Assembly: GCF_045679555.1 (NCBI RefSeq)
Contig: NC_092093.1
Coordinates: 64,987,575 to 65,051,574, forward strand
Source: Salvelinus alpinus
Lineage: Eukaryota; Chordata; Actinopteri; Salmoniformes; Salmonidae
Length of the DNA: 64,000 bases
Direction: 5' to 3'
Shown here: positions 27,756 to 38,797 of the stretch, piece by piece
Numbering within the stretch: the stretch's first letter is position 1
How the letters are laid out: every line of letters begins with the position of its first letter
Made by a program: the position numbers and the translations under genes
The notes under the pieces: generated by a model
Told to the model about the DNA's origin: nothing
What the model saw: only the letters and a program-made list of their open reading frames with translations
Databases searched by the model: none

Positions 27756-28748
27756 TATGTAGATATCTGTGTTAGAAATAATACTATATTTCCCTTTTGA
27801 CAGAGTGATGCTGAAGGTAAAACACGTACCACACTCTCACCTTCTGCTTCCTATCTTTGTGGAGAGAGAGATAATTGAAAGTAACAATTATCCTAATGGA
27901 ATGATTTAATTGCATTGCCTTGACAACAGTCGTACCCAATACCCATTTATGCCAATAAAGCTCATTTCAATGTATTTGAGTTGAAAGAGAAAAAGAGGGA
28001 GGCTGAATTCCCTAACAATTGTCCTCCACCTAATCTTCCCACCTAACTGTCCTGACAGGTTCGAGCATGGAGCTTAGACTAGAAAGGATTGTAAAGCAGT
28101 GCTGTAGACTGCTGGAGTAATATCATAACAGCACACTAGAATCCTGTCCTGGCAGGCAGGAAGGTCCATTATGTCATTATCAGATTGAAATAGAGCCAAA
28201 GTCTTCTGCTAGAGAATGTTACATTGGCACTATGGCACTCAGTCTAACTGTAGCAACCCTCAATGTGAGGGCACTACAGCCTCCACCCAGATGTCTGGAC
28301 CTCGTGAGCTTGTCCTATAATAGCAAGGTTGCCAGTTCAAGCCCTGTGTTGGCTGTTCCTGCTCTATCACCACAACACCATGATTTCTTAGCAGTTGGTT
28401 GCATCATGCTCACTCCATCTTGATTTTTCTGAAATTCTGTTGAACCGGAATGGTGATTACTTTCTCCCTTCCTCCCACTCTCCCCCTCTCCGGACTGCCT
28501 GCATTGACCTTTAAAAAAAATAATAACTCTCTTGCTCTGACTTTATGCAGATACACTGGACTCTACCCCCACAGTCACACATACACTGACACCCCTACAC
28601 ACATATACACCCACACACACATAACATGCACACACATGCATACTGACGCCACACATACACACACACACACACACTTTCAGACTCACCACATATGCTGCTG
28701 CAACTGTCTTTTATCTATCCTGTAGCCTAGTTACTTTAGCCCTACCTA
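27756..28748. other. Stretch without a gene
   Basis: Single-copy-looking sequence with a CA-rich segment at 28575-28675. The short open frames do not resemble proteins. Confidence 0.4.
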
Positions 28749-29569
28749 CAGTGCCTTTGGAAAGTATTCAGACTCCTTGACTTGTTCCACATTTTGTTAC
28801 GTTACAGCCTTATTCTAAAATGTATTAAATAAAATAAAAATCTTAGCAATCTACACACAATACCCCATAATGACAAAACAAAAACAGGTTTTTAGAATTT
28901 TTTTGCAAAAAATTGATATATGAAAAACTGAAAAAACTTATTTACATAAGTATTCAGACTCTTTGCTATGAGGTGCATCCTGTTTCCATTGATCATCCTT
29001 GAGATCATCCTTGTCTATATAAGGTCCTACAGTTGACAGTGCATGTCAGAGCAAAAACCAAGCCATGAGGTCGAAGGAATTGTCCATAGAGCTCCGAGAC
29101 AGGATTGTGTCGAGGCACAGATCTGGGGAAGGGTACCAAAACATTTCTGCAGCATTGAAGGTCCCCAAGAACACAGTGGTCTCCATCATTCTTAAATGGA
29201 AGAAGTTTGGAACAACCAAGACTCTTCCTAGAGCTGGCCGCCCAGCCAAGCAATCGGGGGAGAAGGGCCTTGGTCTGGGAGGTGACCAAGAACCCGATGG
29301 TCACTCTGACAGAACTCTAGAGTGCCTCTGTGGAGATGGGAGAACCTTCCAGAAGGACAACCATCTATGCAGCACTCCACCAATCAGGCCTTTATGGTAG
29401 AGTAGCCAGACGGAAGCCACTCTTCAGTAAAAGGCACATGACAGCCCGCTTGGAGTTTGACAAAGGGCACCCAGTAAGGGAAAAAAACGATTTAATACAT
29501 TTTAGAATAAGGCTGTAACCTAACAAAATGTGAAAAGTCAAGGGGTCTGAATACTTTCTGAAGGCACTG
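28749..29569 (+). mobile_element. Tc1 deletion derivative (821 bp)
   Basis: Ends CAGTGCCTTTGGAAAGTATT and its complement, with TA on both sides (28747-28748, 29570-29571). Keeps the N-terminal part of the transposase but lacks the catalytic half; the right arm follows directly. Same family as the fragment at 17403. Confidence 0.85.
29065..29518 (+). pseudogene. Truncated Tc1 transposase N-terminus
   Basis: MRSKELSIELRDRIVSRHRS starts a typical Tc1 HTH domain, with a GRPAK linker near residue 63. The frame is broken near 29260 and continues as GRVARRKPLFSKRHMTARLEF at 29395-29458. No catalytic Asp or Glu. Confidence 0.8.
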
Positions 29570-29645
29570 TATATGTACAGTACATAGCTATCTCAATTAC
29601 TTCGTACCCTTTACATCGACTTGGTACTGGCACTCCCAGTATATA

Positions 29646-29865
29646 GGGCTCCTGAGTAGCGCAGCGGTCTAAGGCACTGCATCCCAGTGCTAAAGGTGTC
29701 ACTACAGACCTTGGTTCGATTCCTGGCTGTATTACAAATGGCTGTGATTGGGAGTCCCATTGGGCGGTGCAAAATTGGCCCAACATCGTCCGGGTTTGGC
29801 AGGGGTAGGCCATCATTGTAAGTAAGAATTTGTTCTTAATTAACTGACTTGCGTAGTTAAACATT
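29646..29865 (+). repeat. tRNA-derived SINE
   Basis: Head GGCTCCTGAGTAGCGCAGCG, B box GGTTCGATTCC, body and tail TTAACTGACTTGCGTAGTTAAA. It lies 76 bp right of the Tc1 derivative. Confidence 0.85.
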
Positions 29866-29904
29866 TTTATGCAAGTTTAGTGGAATTAAGGTTAAATAAA
29901 AATA

Positions 29905-30195
29905 AATATTGCCATGTTATTTTGTACTCCGTATATATAGCCTTGTTATTTTCTACTCCCTGTATACAACCATGTTATTTTCTACTCCCTGTATATTGCC
30001 ATGTTATTTTTACTCTTTATTTTTATTCGTTATTCACTGTGTATTTATTCGTCATGTCACTATTTAATTAAAAAATATATTTGTTATCTTATCTTTAACT
30101 CTGCATTGTTGGAAAGGATCCGTAAGTAATCATTTCACTGTTAGTCTACACCTGTTGTCTTCGAATCATGTGGCAAATACAATTTTATTTGACAT
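29905..30195 (+). repeat. LINE 3' tail with short tandem repeat
   Basis: Three tandem copies of a roughly 30-bp unit containing CATGTTATTTTCTACTCCCT, then TAATCATTTCACTGTTAGTC and the ATACAATTTTATTTGA end, a LINE tail in plus orientation similar to 5565-5640. Confidence 0.6.
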
Positions 30196-30699
30196 TTCTC
30201 TGTCTCTCTCGCTCTCTTGCTCTCTCTCTTTTTCTCTCTCTCTAGGAATGCAAGGCTCCTCTGGACTGTATTGGTACCCAATGCGCAAAATTACTCATCT
30301 GTAAAAAAAATTGTGTGTATGTAGAGACTGGGTTGCTTTCAGAGTACAGCTTTTGTTTATGGTTGCATCATTTCTGGTAGTAATAGTCGGCTGAACCAAT
30401 GAACCACCTTGCTGCAGTGGTCTAAACAGCAGCAGGGGAATCAATAAGGGTGCGTTCCAGATACACACATTTTGCACTGCAGGCCTGCAGAAATCAGTGA
30501 CGTATTTGCTGAGAAGCTTCCCCAGACATTGTAAAGAATTGATATTCTGTGCAAGTCAACTTGCCCAATGTGCGTTATCTGGAACGCACCCACAACCTTC
30601 CGCTTATCTCTGCTTCCTTCCCAGAACACAGACCTCACAACCATCCCCGGGTGAGACAGTGCTTTGGCAATGTAAACATGTTTCCCATGCCAATATTTC

Positions 30700-31330
30700 G
30701 CCCTTGAATTGAGAGAAGGAGAGAGAGAGAGAGCGCGATAAAGGCAGTATGTGGGAGATTCAAGCCGCCTCTGTGTGGAAGGTTAATGGCTGTCAATTAT
30801 CGGTGAATTTTCAACACAACTGCTTTCTGATTACCAGAGGAGATAGAGAGGGGGGGGGAGGTTGCCACAATCAATATTTTATTCACTGCACGCCTGGGCA
30901 TCTGAATACACACAACAGTATTGACTCCCTTTCTTTCTCCATCTCTCTCTTCCTCTTCACCTCTCTCTCTGACTGGGGGACATAAACCTATTGCGATTGA
31001 CAGGTTGGTTGCGTAATTTTTTTTCTCCAGCTGAGAGGCAGAACGAAAGAGAGAGAGAGAGAGCGCGCGCGAGAGAGAGAGAGACAGAGACAGAGGGAGA
31101 GAGAGAGAGAGGAGAGGAGCGAGAGAGGGGAGGGCAGCGAGAGAGGGGAGGGGAGGGCAGCGAGAGAGGGGAGGGGGGCGTGGCGTAGTGTAGCGTGGTG
31201 TGGATGGTTCCGTCTGGCTCCGCACTCGACGTTTACTCCTCAAACCGATCACCGGGAACCCCTAATTTACCAGCCTTCAACCCGTGTGTAATTAATTACC
31301 CGATTCTACTTAATAAGGTAGCTATGTTTT
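30700..31330 (+). promoter_or_regulatory. Possible promoter / first-exon region (weak)
   Basis: This non-repeat segment has GA-rich tracts with GCGCGCGC at 31064-31071, followed by a CpG-bearing stretch (31170-31260) and then AATAAG|GTAGCTATG near 31315, a possible donor. pld1 coding exon 1 starts with a 3' splice site (CACCAG at 44663-44668), so at least one upstream non-coding exon must exist somewhere left of it on the plus strand. Whether it is here, near 40900-41090 (a GA-rich, CAACTCGCAGCTAGAG segment ending TACAG|GTCAGT) or elsewhere cannot be told. Confidence 0.2.
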
Positions 31331-31734
31331 CATTTTCACAACCTTTATGTAGGTATTTGCCTATGGTGTGTATATTGTCATAAACTCCGATTAAATTCTT
31401 TCCTTGATGACGAAGATTATTGTCTAGGAAAAGTTGAGGGAGTCTGTCCCACTCCATGGTTAATTTGTATTCGAAATCAAACAAGCAAACAAACTCTTAT
31501 CCTCCAACCGTAGAGAAATATCTGACTGGTCGACTCCCTTGTCAGACCGAATCAATGGGTATGGTCAGGGTTGGCTAGGTTACCTTCTAAATGTAATCAT
31601 TTACAGTTACTAGTTACCTGTCCAAAATTGTAATCAGTAACGTAATTTTTGGATTAACCAAACTCAGTAACATCATATAAGTACTTTATGCTACTTTTTG
31701 ATTACTTTCCCGTAAGAGGCATTAGAAGACAAGA

Positions 31735-32092
31735 CATCTGTAAATAGCCCACCGAACTACCTCATCCCCATGTTATTTATTTTTGCTATTTTGCACCCCA
31801 GTATCTCTACCTGCACATCATCATCTGCACATCTATCACTCCAGTGTTACTGTTAAATTGTAATTATTTTCACCTCTATGGCCTATTTATTTCCTACCTC
31901 CCTACTCTTCTACATAGATCTTAATATTTTTCTTTTATTTTGTGTTATTGACTGTAGGTTTGTTTATGTGTAACTCTGTGTTGTTGTTTTTGTCGCACTG
32001 CTTTGCTTTATCTTGGCCAGGTCGCAGTTGTAAATGAGAACTTGTTCTCAACTGGCCTATCTGGTTAAATAAAGGTGAAATAAAAAAAAAGT
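31735..32092 (+). repeat. Interspersed repeat 3' region, copy 2
   Basis: Begins CTGTAAATAGCCCACCGAAC and ends GGTTAAATAAAGGTGAAATAAAA. I recognise this as a frequent salmonid repeat, probably the untranslated end of a retroelement. A truncated copy in reverse is at 2528-2675. Confidence 0.6.
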
Positions 32093-32776
32093 GCATTTGG
32101 TGTGTCATCATATTGGTCTCTGACTGCTATGATGACACACCATCCTAGAGTCTGGTGGAACAAACTTAAACTTGCTCCTTTTTTCAATGCTGAATTGAAT
32201 GTAATTGGAAAAACAGAAAGGTGTCATGTATTTTTTTCCACAAAATTCCTTTCTGAATGTAAAAGTAATTCAAGAAGTAACATCTAGTTTTTCAAAAGTA
32301 TCTGTAATCTGATTACAATAGTTTTTGCTGTTAACATAACTGATTACAGTTAGTGTTTTTGAAATCCAATTACGTATAACTGATTGTGCAGGGGCGACCG
32401 GGATGCTGCAGTACAGTAGCCCACTGCAGATGGCCAGCTTCTTGTGTGTGGATTTGAAATCCGGGTCACAGCACCAATGTAGTCAACTGGGTATTGAACC
32501 TGGGTTGTCGCCCCTGTTTTACCCCACTGATCTAAGGCCAAGTAAGGCACTTGAACCGGAATCTGTAGCACACTTAGGCTTTAGCAGAAGTAGTGTTTAG
32601 CCGTTACCCCACCACTCTGGGGTAGGAGAGAGGAAGTTGCGAAAGAGACAGTCCTGAAAAAGTCTTATTTTACTAAAGAAAAACCTAGCTCCTATTAAGG
32701 CCCTTGTGGAGATCAGAGATGATCTGAGGAAATAACATGAGAATATTACACTGAGCCAACCAAAGGAGGGAAGGAA

Positions 32777-32966
32777 AGAGAGAGTTGATGAGATGGGGAG
32801 AAAGAGAGAGTTGATGAGATGGGGAGAAAGAGAGAGTTGATGAGATGGGGAGAAAGAGAGAGTTGATGAGATGGGGAGAAAGAGAGAGTTGATGAGATGG
32901 GGAGAAAGAGAGAGTTGATGAGATGGGGAGAAAGAGAGAGTTGATGAGATGGGGAGAAAGAGAGAG
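32777..32966. repeat. 26-bp minisatellite, about 7 copies
   Basis: Unit GAGTTGATGAGATGGGGAGA plus AAGAGA, with GTTGATG at 32784, 32810, 32836, 32862, 32888, 32914 and 32940, exactly 26 bp apart. Nearly identical units. No gene overlaps it. Confidence 0.92.
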
Positions 32967-34680
32967 GGATGGAGAGAGTGTCTTGTGGTGGTAATGTATC
33001 TCTCTCCTCTCTCGAATGGCATTCTTTATAACTCGTGTGTGTGTTTAAAGAAAATACCTGCTTTTTCAGTGTGGTTGAGTGTTCCCTAAATGTAATTTAG
33101 GGTGAAGATAATTCACTTGGAACCACTTGTCTTTTCTAGTCAGGAAAGACACCCAGGCAAACACTGTATAGGTGTGTTTGGTTGACTTTATGGGTGTGGG
33201 CAAAAGACACGCACACACACACATACACATACACACCTCGTGGCCCAATATTGATTGCAGATACAGTGAGCTCAAGGAGCAGTAGGTGTGGGGAACAGGT
33301 CCAACCTTAGAACAACATGATCAGTTATATGTAATGACATGGACAAACACGCACACAAACACACAGTAAAGAAGTGTTGTGTGTTGGTGCACACAGTTCA
33401 CTGTTTGTGTCCAATATTGGAATGTGAGCGAGTTGGTCATGAGATGGGCATCAGGGAACCTAGTCTCCCAACAACCATCAGCTGATCCCATTTCAAACCC
33501 CACCTGACAGGATCTGAAATGATGGGCTTACCAATCCTCCCAGATATAAATTGGTTGGTGATGGGCTATAGGGTCTCTCTCTCTCGATCCTTCCTTCTCT
33601 CTTTCCTTCTCTCTCTCTTCATATTGAAAGGGGAAGTGGTGTCTGTCTAGTCAGAAGTGTCATAGGATTGCAGGAAGTGAAGTGGGGCTTGTGATTCTGC
33701 ATCACTGTACCATCCGATTGTTTTCTACTCAGATATTACCTAATCTACCAGCTGCAAAAACATAAACACTGTGTATTTAACACACATGACCCTGTGCAAA
33801 GATAGTGTTTGTGTGTGTGTCATCCCTCTGTTGCAGGACAGGGGAAGTTTTTAATTCCAGGTGCATGTAGCTCAGTCTACCAGAAGATGGCAGTGGTACC
33901 ACAGACATGCATGTAAACAAACACTAGTGTTGTGTGCATTGCAGGGGTTCTAATATAGTGGGTTGTGGCCAGTTCCTCATGGATTACAGCCAAACACTGT
34001 TAAACAGAGTTGTAGTTATTTGGTGGTAAGTCTTTTTAGGGGCTGCAATGGAAAAATGTTTGGGAACCTACCAAAATTGCAGAAAGTAAATTCTGTATTG
34101 TCACAAACCTATGCTAGGTCTAATATGTTTTGCAGTTAGTTGGGTGTGTATCTTATGAGTGTAGGAGGATTTGGAAATAGGCAGATGAATGTGATTCTGT
34201 AGCAGGGTGATAACATGTGATATTGCTAATTTGGGAAGTAAATAACAAAAAATATTTGAGCACTTAGAAGTTTCGGAGGACTGAGGGAGGGGAGTGCATC
34301 TGATGATTAGCCATATGCTGGGATATCATAACAAGAGCTGATAATGCAAGACCTTTAAGTATTCTACAGTGTATGTGCATGTGCCCGTGTGTGCTGTAGA
34401 GACTGATAAGAAACCAGCCTGCTAGCCATGTCTTAACAGATTATTACAAAACAACTGAACTCCGCTGTTTGAAGTGGCTTCCTCTCTTCTCCTCTCCTCC
34501 TACCCTTCATCTGACCTGATATGAAAGGACTGTATAGGAGTTAGCAGATTTCCATTATGCACCCTCCTCCTTATATGGCCTTTTACTTATGCAGTTCTTT
34601 CATGTCAGTGCAGATGAAGGATGGAGACTATACTATTGACATGCACTCAGGAGTAATACAACAATACTCAGGCAGGCAAA
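32967..34680. other. Stretch without a gene
   Basis: No coding, RNA or mobile feature could be supported. Short CA/TG runs occur at 33208-33235, 33343-33365 and 33805-33820, and a CT-rich run at 33572-33620. Confidence 0.45.
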
Positions 34681-34836
34681 TTTACATTTACATTTAAGTC
34701 ATTTAGCAGACGCTCTTATCCAGAGCGACTTAAAAATTGGTGCATTCACCTTATGATATCCAGTGGAACAACCACTTTACAATAGTGCATCTAACTCTTT
34801 TAAGGGGGGGGGGGGGATTAGAAGGATTACTTTATC

Positions 34837-37740
34837 CTATCCTAGGTATTCCTTAAAGAGGTGGGGTTTCAGGTGTCTCCGGAAGGTGGTGATTGACTCC
34901 GCTGACCTGGCGTCGTGAGGGAGTTTGTTCCACCATTGGGGTGCCAGAGCAGCGAACAGTTTTGACTGGGCTGAGCGGGAACTGTACTTCCTCAGAGGTA
35001 GGGAGGCGAGCAGGCCAGAGGTGGATGAACGCAGTGCCCTTGTTTGGGTGTAGGGCCTGATCAGAGCCTGAAGGTACGGAGGTGCCGTTCCCCTCACAGC
35101 TCCGTAGGCAAGCACCATGGTCTTGTAGCGGATGCGAGCTTCAACTGGAAGCCAGTGGAGAGAGCGGAGGAGCGGGGTGACGTGAGAGAACTTGGGAAGG
35201 TTGAACACCAGACGGGCTGCGGCGTTCTGGATGAGTTGTAGGGGTTTAATGGCACAGGCAGGGAGCCCAGCCAACAGCGAGTTGCAGTAATCCAGACGGG
35301 AGATGACAAGTGCCTGGATTAGGACCTGCGCCGCTTCCTGTGTGAGGCAGGGTCGTACTCTGCGAATGTTGTAGAGCATGAACCTACAGGAACGGGTCAC
35401 CGCCTTGATGTTGGTTGAGAACGACAGGGTGTTGTCCAGGATCACGCCAAGGTTCTTAGCACTCTGGGAGGAGGACACAATGGAGTTGTCAACCGTGATG
35501 GCGAGATCATGGAACGGGCAGTCCTTCCCCGGGAGGAAGAGCAGCTCCGTCTTGCCGAGGTTCAGCTTGAGGTGGTGATCCGTCATCCACACTGATATGT
35601 CTGCCAGACATGCAGAGATGCGATTCGCCACCTGGTTATCAGAGGGGGGAAAGGAGAAGATTAATTGTGTGTCGTCTGCATAGCAATGATAGGAGAGACC
35701 ATGTGAGGATATGACAGAGCCAAGTGACTTGGTGTATAGCGAGAATAGGAGAGGGCCTAGAACAGAGCCCTGGGGGACACCAGTGGTGAGAGCACGTGGT
35801 GCGGAGACAGATTCTCGCCACGCCACCTGGTAGGAGCGACCTGTCAGGTAGGACGCAATCCAAGCGTGGGCCGCGCCGGAGATGCCCAGCTCGTAGAGGG
35901 TGGAGAGGAGGATCTGATGGTTCACAGTATCAAAGGCAGCCGATAGGTCTAGAAGGATGAGAGCAGAGGAGAGAGAGTTAGCTTTAGCAGTGCGGAGCGC
36001 CTCCGTGACACAGAGAAGAGCAGTCTCAGTTGAATGACTAGTCTTGAAACCTGACTGGTTTGGATCAAGAAGGTCATTCTGAGAGAGATAGCAGGAGAGC
36101 TGGCCAAGGACGGCACGTTCAAGAGTTTTGGAGAGAAAAGAAAGAAGGGATACTGGTCTGTAGTTGTTGACATCGGAGGGATCGAGTGTAGGTTTTTTCA
36201 GAAGGGGTGCAACTCTCGCTCTCTTGAAGACGGAAGGGACGTAGCCAGCGGTCAAGGATGAGTTGATGAGCGAGGTGAGGTAAGGGAGAAGGTCTCCGGA
36301 AATGGTCTGGAGAAGAGAGGAGGGGATAGGGTCAAGCGGGCAGGTTGTTGGGCGGCCGGCCGTCACAAGACGCGAGATTTCATCTGGAGAGAGAGGGGAG
36401 AAAGAGGTCAAAGCACAGGGTAGGGCAGTGTGAGCAGAACCAGCGGTGTCGTTTGACTTAGCAAACGAGGATCGGATGTCGTCGACCTTCTTTTCAAAAT
36501 GGTTGACGAAGTCATCCGCAGAGAGGGAGGAGGGGGGAGGAGGGGGAGGAGGATTCAGGAGGGAGGAGAAGGTGGCAAAGAGCTTCCTAGGGTTAGAGGC
36601 AGATGCTTGGAATTTAGAGTGGTAGAAAGTGGCTTTAGCAGCAGAGACAGAAGAGGAGAATGTAGAGAGGAGGGAGTGAAAGGATGCCAGGTCCGCAGGG
36701 AGGCGAGTTTTCCTCCATTTCCGCTCGGCTGCCCGGAGCCCTGTTCTGTGAGCTCGCAATGAGACGTCGAGCCACGGAGCAGGAGGGGAGGACCGAGCCG
36801 GCCTGGAGGATAGGGGACATAGAGAGTCAAAGGATGCAGAAAGGGAGGAGAGGAGGGTTGAGGAGGCAGAATCAGGAGATAGGTTGGAGAAGGTTTGAGC
36901 AGAGGGAAGAGATGATAGGATGGAAGAGGAGAGAGTAGCGGGGGAGAGAGAGCGAAGGTTGGGACGGCGCGATACCATCCGAGTAGGGGCAGTGTGGGAA
37001 GTGTTGGATGAGAGCGAGAGGGAAAAGGATACAAGGTAGTGGTCGGAGACTTGGAGGGGAGTTGCAATGAGATTAGTGGAAGAACAGCATCTAGTAAAGA
37101 TGAGGTCAAGCGTATTGCCTGCCTTGTGAGTAGGAGGGGAAGGTGAGAGGGTGAGGTCAAAAGAGGAGAGGAGTGGAAAGAAGGAGGCAGAGAGGAATGA
37201 GTCAAAGGTAGACGTGGGGAGGTTAAAGTCACCCAGAACTGTGAGAGGTGAGCCATCCTCAGGAAAGGAACTTATCAGGGCATCAAGCTCATTGATGAAC
37301 TCTCCAAGGGAACCTGGAGGGCGATAAATGATAAGGATGTTAAGCTTGAAAGGGCTGGTAACTGTGACAGCATGGAATTCAAAGGAGGTGATAGACAGAT
37401 GGGTCAGGGGAGAAAGAGAGAATGTCCACTTGGGAGAGATGAGGATCCCAGTGCCACCACCCCGCTGACCAGAAGCTCTCGGGGTGTGCGAGAACACGTG
37501 GGCAGACGAGGAGAGAGCAGTAGGAGTAGCAGTGTTATCAGTGGTAATCCATGTTTCCGTCAGTGCCAAGAAGTCGAGGGACTGGAGGGAAGCATAGGCT
37601 GAGATGAACTCTGCCTTGTTGGCCGCAGATCGGCAGTTCCAGAGGCTGCCGGAGACCTGGAACTCCACGTGGGTCGTGCGCGCTGGGACCACCAAATTAG
37701 AGTAGCAGCGGCCACGCGGTGTGAAGCGTGGCCGCTTCAC
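34837..37740 (-). CDS. L2 LINE endonuclease-reverse transcriptase, intact
   Basis: A continuous frame of about 960 residues with no stop. N-terminal endonuclease (TETWI, YRPPGSLGEF, LGDFNLP, VSDHYLVSF), a proline-rich linker (NPPPPPPP), then reverse transcriptase: LLDLSAAFDTVNHQILL, GVPQGSVLGPLLFSLY, CYADDTQL, and a C-terminal domain ending FKEYLG. The first codon at 37740 is GTG inside the inverted duplication, so the native start is missing; the element proper begins near NLVVPARTTHVEF. Without its 5' UTR it is probably not transcribed on its own, but all enzyme motifs are present. Compared with the first copy I counted about eight replacements over the RT half. Confidence 0.88.
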   Translation of the reverse strand: MKRPRFTPRGRCYSNLVVPARTTHVEFQVSGSLWNCRSAANKAEFISAYASLQSLDFLALTETWITTDNTATPTALSSSAHVFSHTPRASGQRGGGTGILISPKWTFSLSPLTHLSITSFEFHAVTVTSPFKLNILIIYRPPGSLGEFINELDALISSFPEDGSPLTVLGDFNLPTSTFDSFLSASFFPLLSSFDLTLSPSPPTHKAGNTLDLIFTRCCSSTNLIATPLQVSDHYLVSFSLSLSSNTSHTAPTRMVSRRPNLRSLSPATLSSSILSSLPSAQTFSNLSPDSASSTLLSSLSASFDSLCPLSSRPARSSPPAPWLDVSLRAHRTGLRAAERKWRKTRLPADLASFHSLLSTFSSSVSAAKATFYHSKFQASASNPRKLFATFSSLLNPPPPPPPSSLSADDFVNHFEKKVDDIRSSFAKSNDTAGSAHTALPCALTSFSPLSPDEISRLVTAGRPTTCPLDPIPSSLLQTISGDLLPYLTSLINSSLTAGYVPSVFKRARVAPLLKKPTLDPSDVNNYRPVSLLSFLSKTLERAVLGQLSCYLSQNDLLDPNQSGFKTSHSTETALLCVTEALRTAKANSLSSALILLDLSAAFDTVNHQILLSTLYELGISGAAHAWIASYLTGRSYQVAWRESVSAPRALTTGVPQGSVLGPLLFSLYTKSLGSVISSHGLSYHCYADDTQLIFSFPPSDNQVANRISACLADISVWMTDHHLKLNLGKTELLFLPGKDCPFHDLAITVDNSIVSSSQSAKNLGVILDNTLSFSTNIKAVTRSCRFMLYNIRRVRPCLTQEAAQVLIQALVISRLDYCNSLLAGLPACAIKPLQLIQNAAARLVFNLPKFSHVTPLLRSLHWLPVEARIRYKTMVLAYGAVRGTAPPYLQALIRPYTQTRALRSSTSGLLASLPLRKYSSRSAQSKLFAALAPQWWNKLPHDARSAESITTFRRHLKPHLFKEYLG

Positions 37741-37745
37741 ACCGC
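37716..37745. repeat. Fold-back hairpin at L2 5' junction
   Basis: A 13-bp perfect inverted repeat, GCGGTGTGAAGCG and CGCTTCACACCGC, around a 4-base loop TGGC. One arm is L2 sequence; the other is its inverted copy at the junction. Confidence 0.9.
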
Positions 37746-38180
37746 CTCAATGACCAACCAGATCAGGTGACTAACCTGATCAATGACCAGCATTGACCAG
37801 CCATACTCAACTGGCGGATGTTGCCTATATGTAAAACAAATATTCTGTCGGGATTTGGGATTTGAGCTTACTGCTGTTGAGAGTTGTAATAGTAGAATAC
37901 ACATGGTTACATTTTGAAATGTGGTAGGGTACTGTCATTCATTTACAGACCTTGCTTTGAGAGATATTTATAACCTGCCAGAAATGTCCAGTTGATCAAC
38001 TACTAGCCATGTTAGCTAGATGGGTAAATTAGGCTAACCAGCTATCTAAATCTTGTAATTATCATTGCAAGATTACTCTACCCCCCAGGGGGCCGACATT
38101 GATTTTGTTGAGTCACTCAGGTATCATAACACACGGCCCTGGGCAAAATATGTAGATTTGCAGGAAATTAGCTTTAAAAC
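37746..38180. other. Stretch without a gene
   Basis: A short tandem-like motif (CTGATCAATGACCAGCATTGACCAG) at 37770-37802, then single-copy-looking sequence. At 38146-38180 is a fragment of the repeat seen at 12405-12560, in reverse. Confidence 0.4.
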
Positions 38181-38328
38181 TGCAAAAGAACACAGACACT
38201 GGACAGAGGAACTCTGCCTAGAAAGCCAGCATCCCGGAGTCGCCTCTTCACTGTTGGCGTTGAGACTGGTGTTTTGCGGGTACTATTTAATGAAGCTGCT
38301 AGTTGAGGACTTGTGAGGCGTCTGTTTC

Positions 38329-38571
38329 TCAAACTAGACACTCTAATGTACTTGTCCTCTCAGTTGTGCACCGGGGCCTCCCACTCCTCTTTCTATTCTG
38401 GTTAGAGCCAGTTTGCGCTGTTCTGTGAAGGGAGTAGTACACAGCGTTGTATGAGATCTTCAGTTTCTTGGCAATTTCTCGCATGGCATAGCCTTCATTT
38501 CTCAAAACAAGAATAGACTGACGAGTTTCAGAAGAAAGTTCTTTGCTTCTGGCCATTTTGAGCCTGTAATC
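38329..38571 (-). pseudogene. Tc1 transposase N-terminus (outer element)
   Basis: From LKMARSKELSSETRQSILVL through REIAKKLKISYNAVYYSLHR to RKRSGRPRCTTE: the first HTH and the GRPR AT-hook-like linker of a Tc1 transposase. It stops after about 80 residues; the rest is lost apart from scraps near 38190-38310. Confidence 0.8.
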
Positions 38572-38797
38572 GAACCCACAAATGCTGACGCTCCAGATAC
38601 TCAACTAGTCTAAAGAAGGACAGTTTATTGCTTCTTTAATCAGGACAACAGTTTTCAGCTGTGCAAACATAATTACAAAAGGGTTTTCTAATGATCAATT
38701 AGCCTTTTAAAACGATAAACTTGGATTAGCTAACACAACATGCCATTGGAACACAGGAGTGATGGTTGCTGAGAATGGGCCTCTGTACGCCTATGTA

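Larger units (their letters stand above)
34681..37745 (-). mobile_element. L2-clade LINE with intact ORF, 5'-truncated
   Basis: Second copy of the L2 at 6500-10190, in opposite orientation. It has the 3' tail at 34681-34730 with the same GGATA hairpin (34711-34727, minus), a G12-like run at 34805-34816, and an uninterrupted ORF. The 5' end stops near 37731 with a short inverted duplication of element sequence (37716-37745), so the 5' UTR is missing. Confidence 0.92.

Noticed and set aside
30797-31252. 151-codon minus frame rich in Ser/Leu/Pro
   Set aside because: Translation of a GA/CT-rich low-complexity tract without similarity to a protein.
36499-37602. Plus-strand frames opposite the L2 ORF, and the 216/233-codon alternative frames in both L2 copies
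   Set aside because: Shadows of the endonuclease-RT frame caused by its C/T-rich codon use; no known domain.
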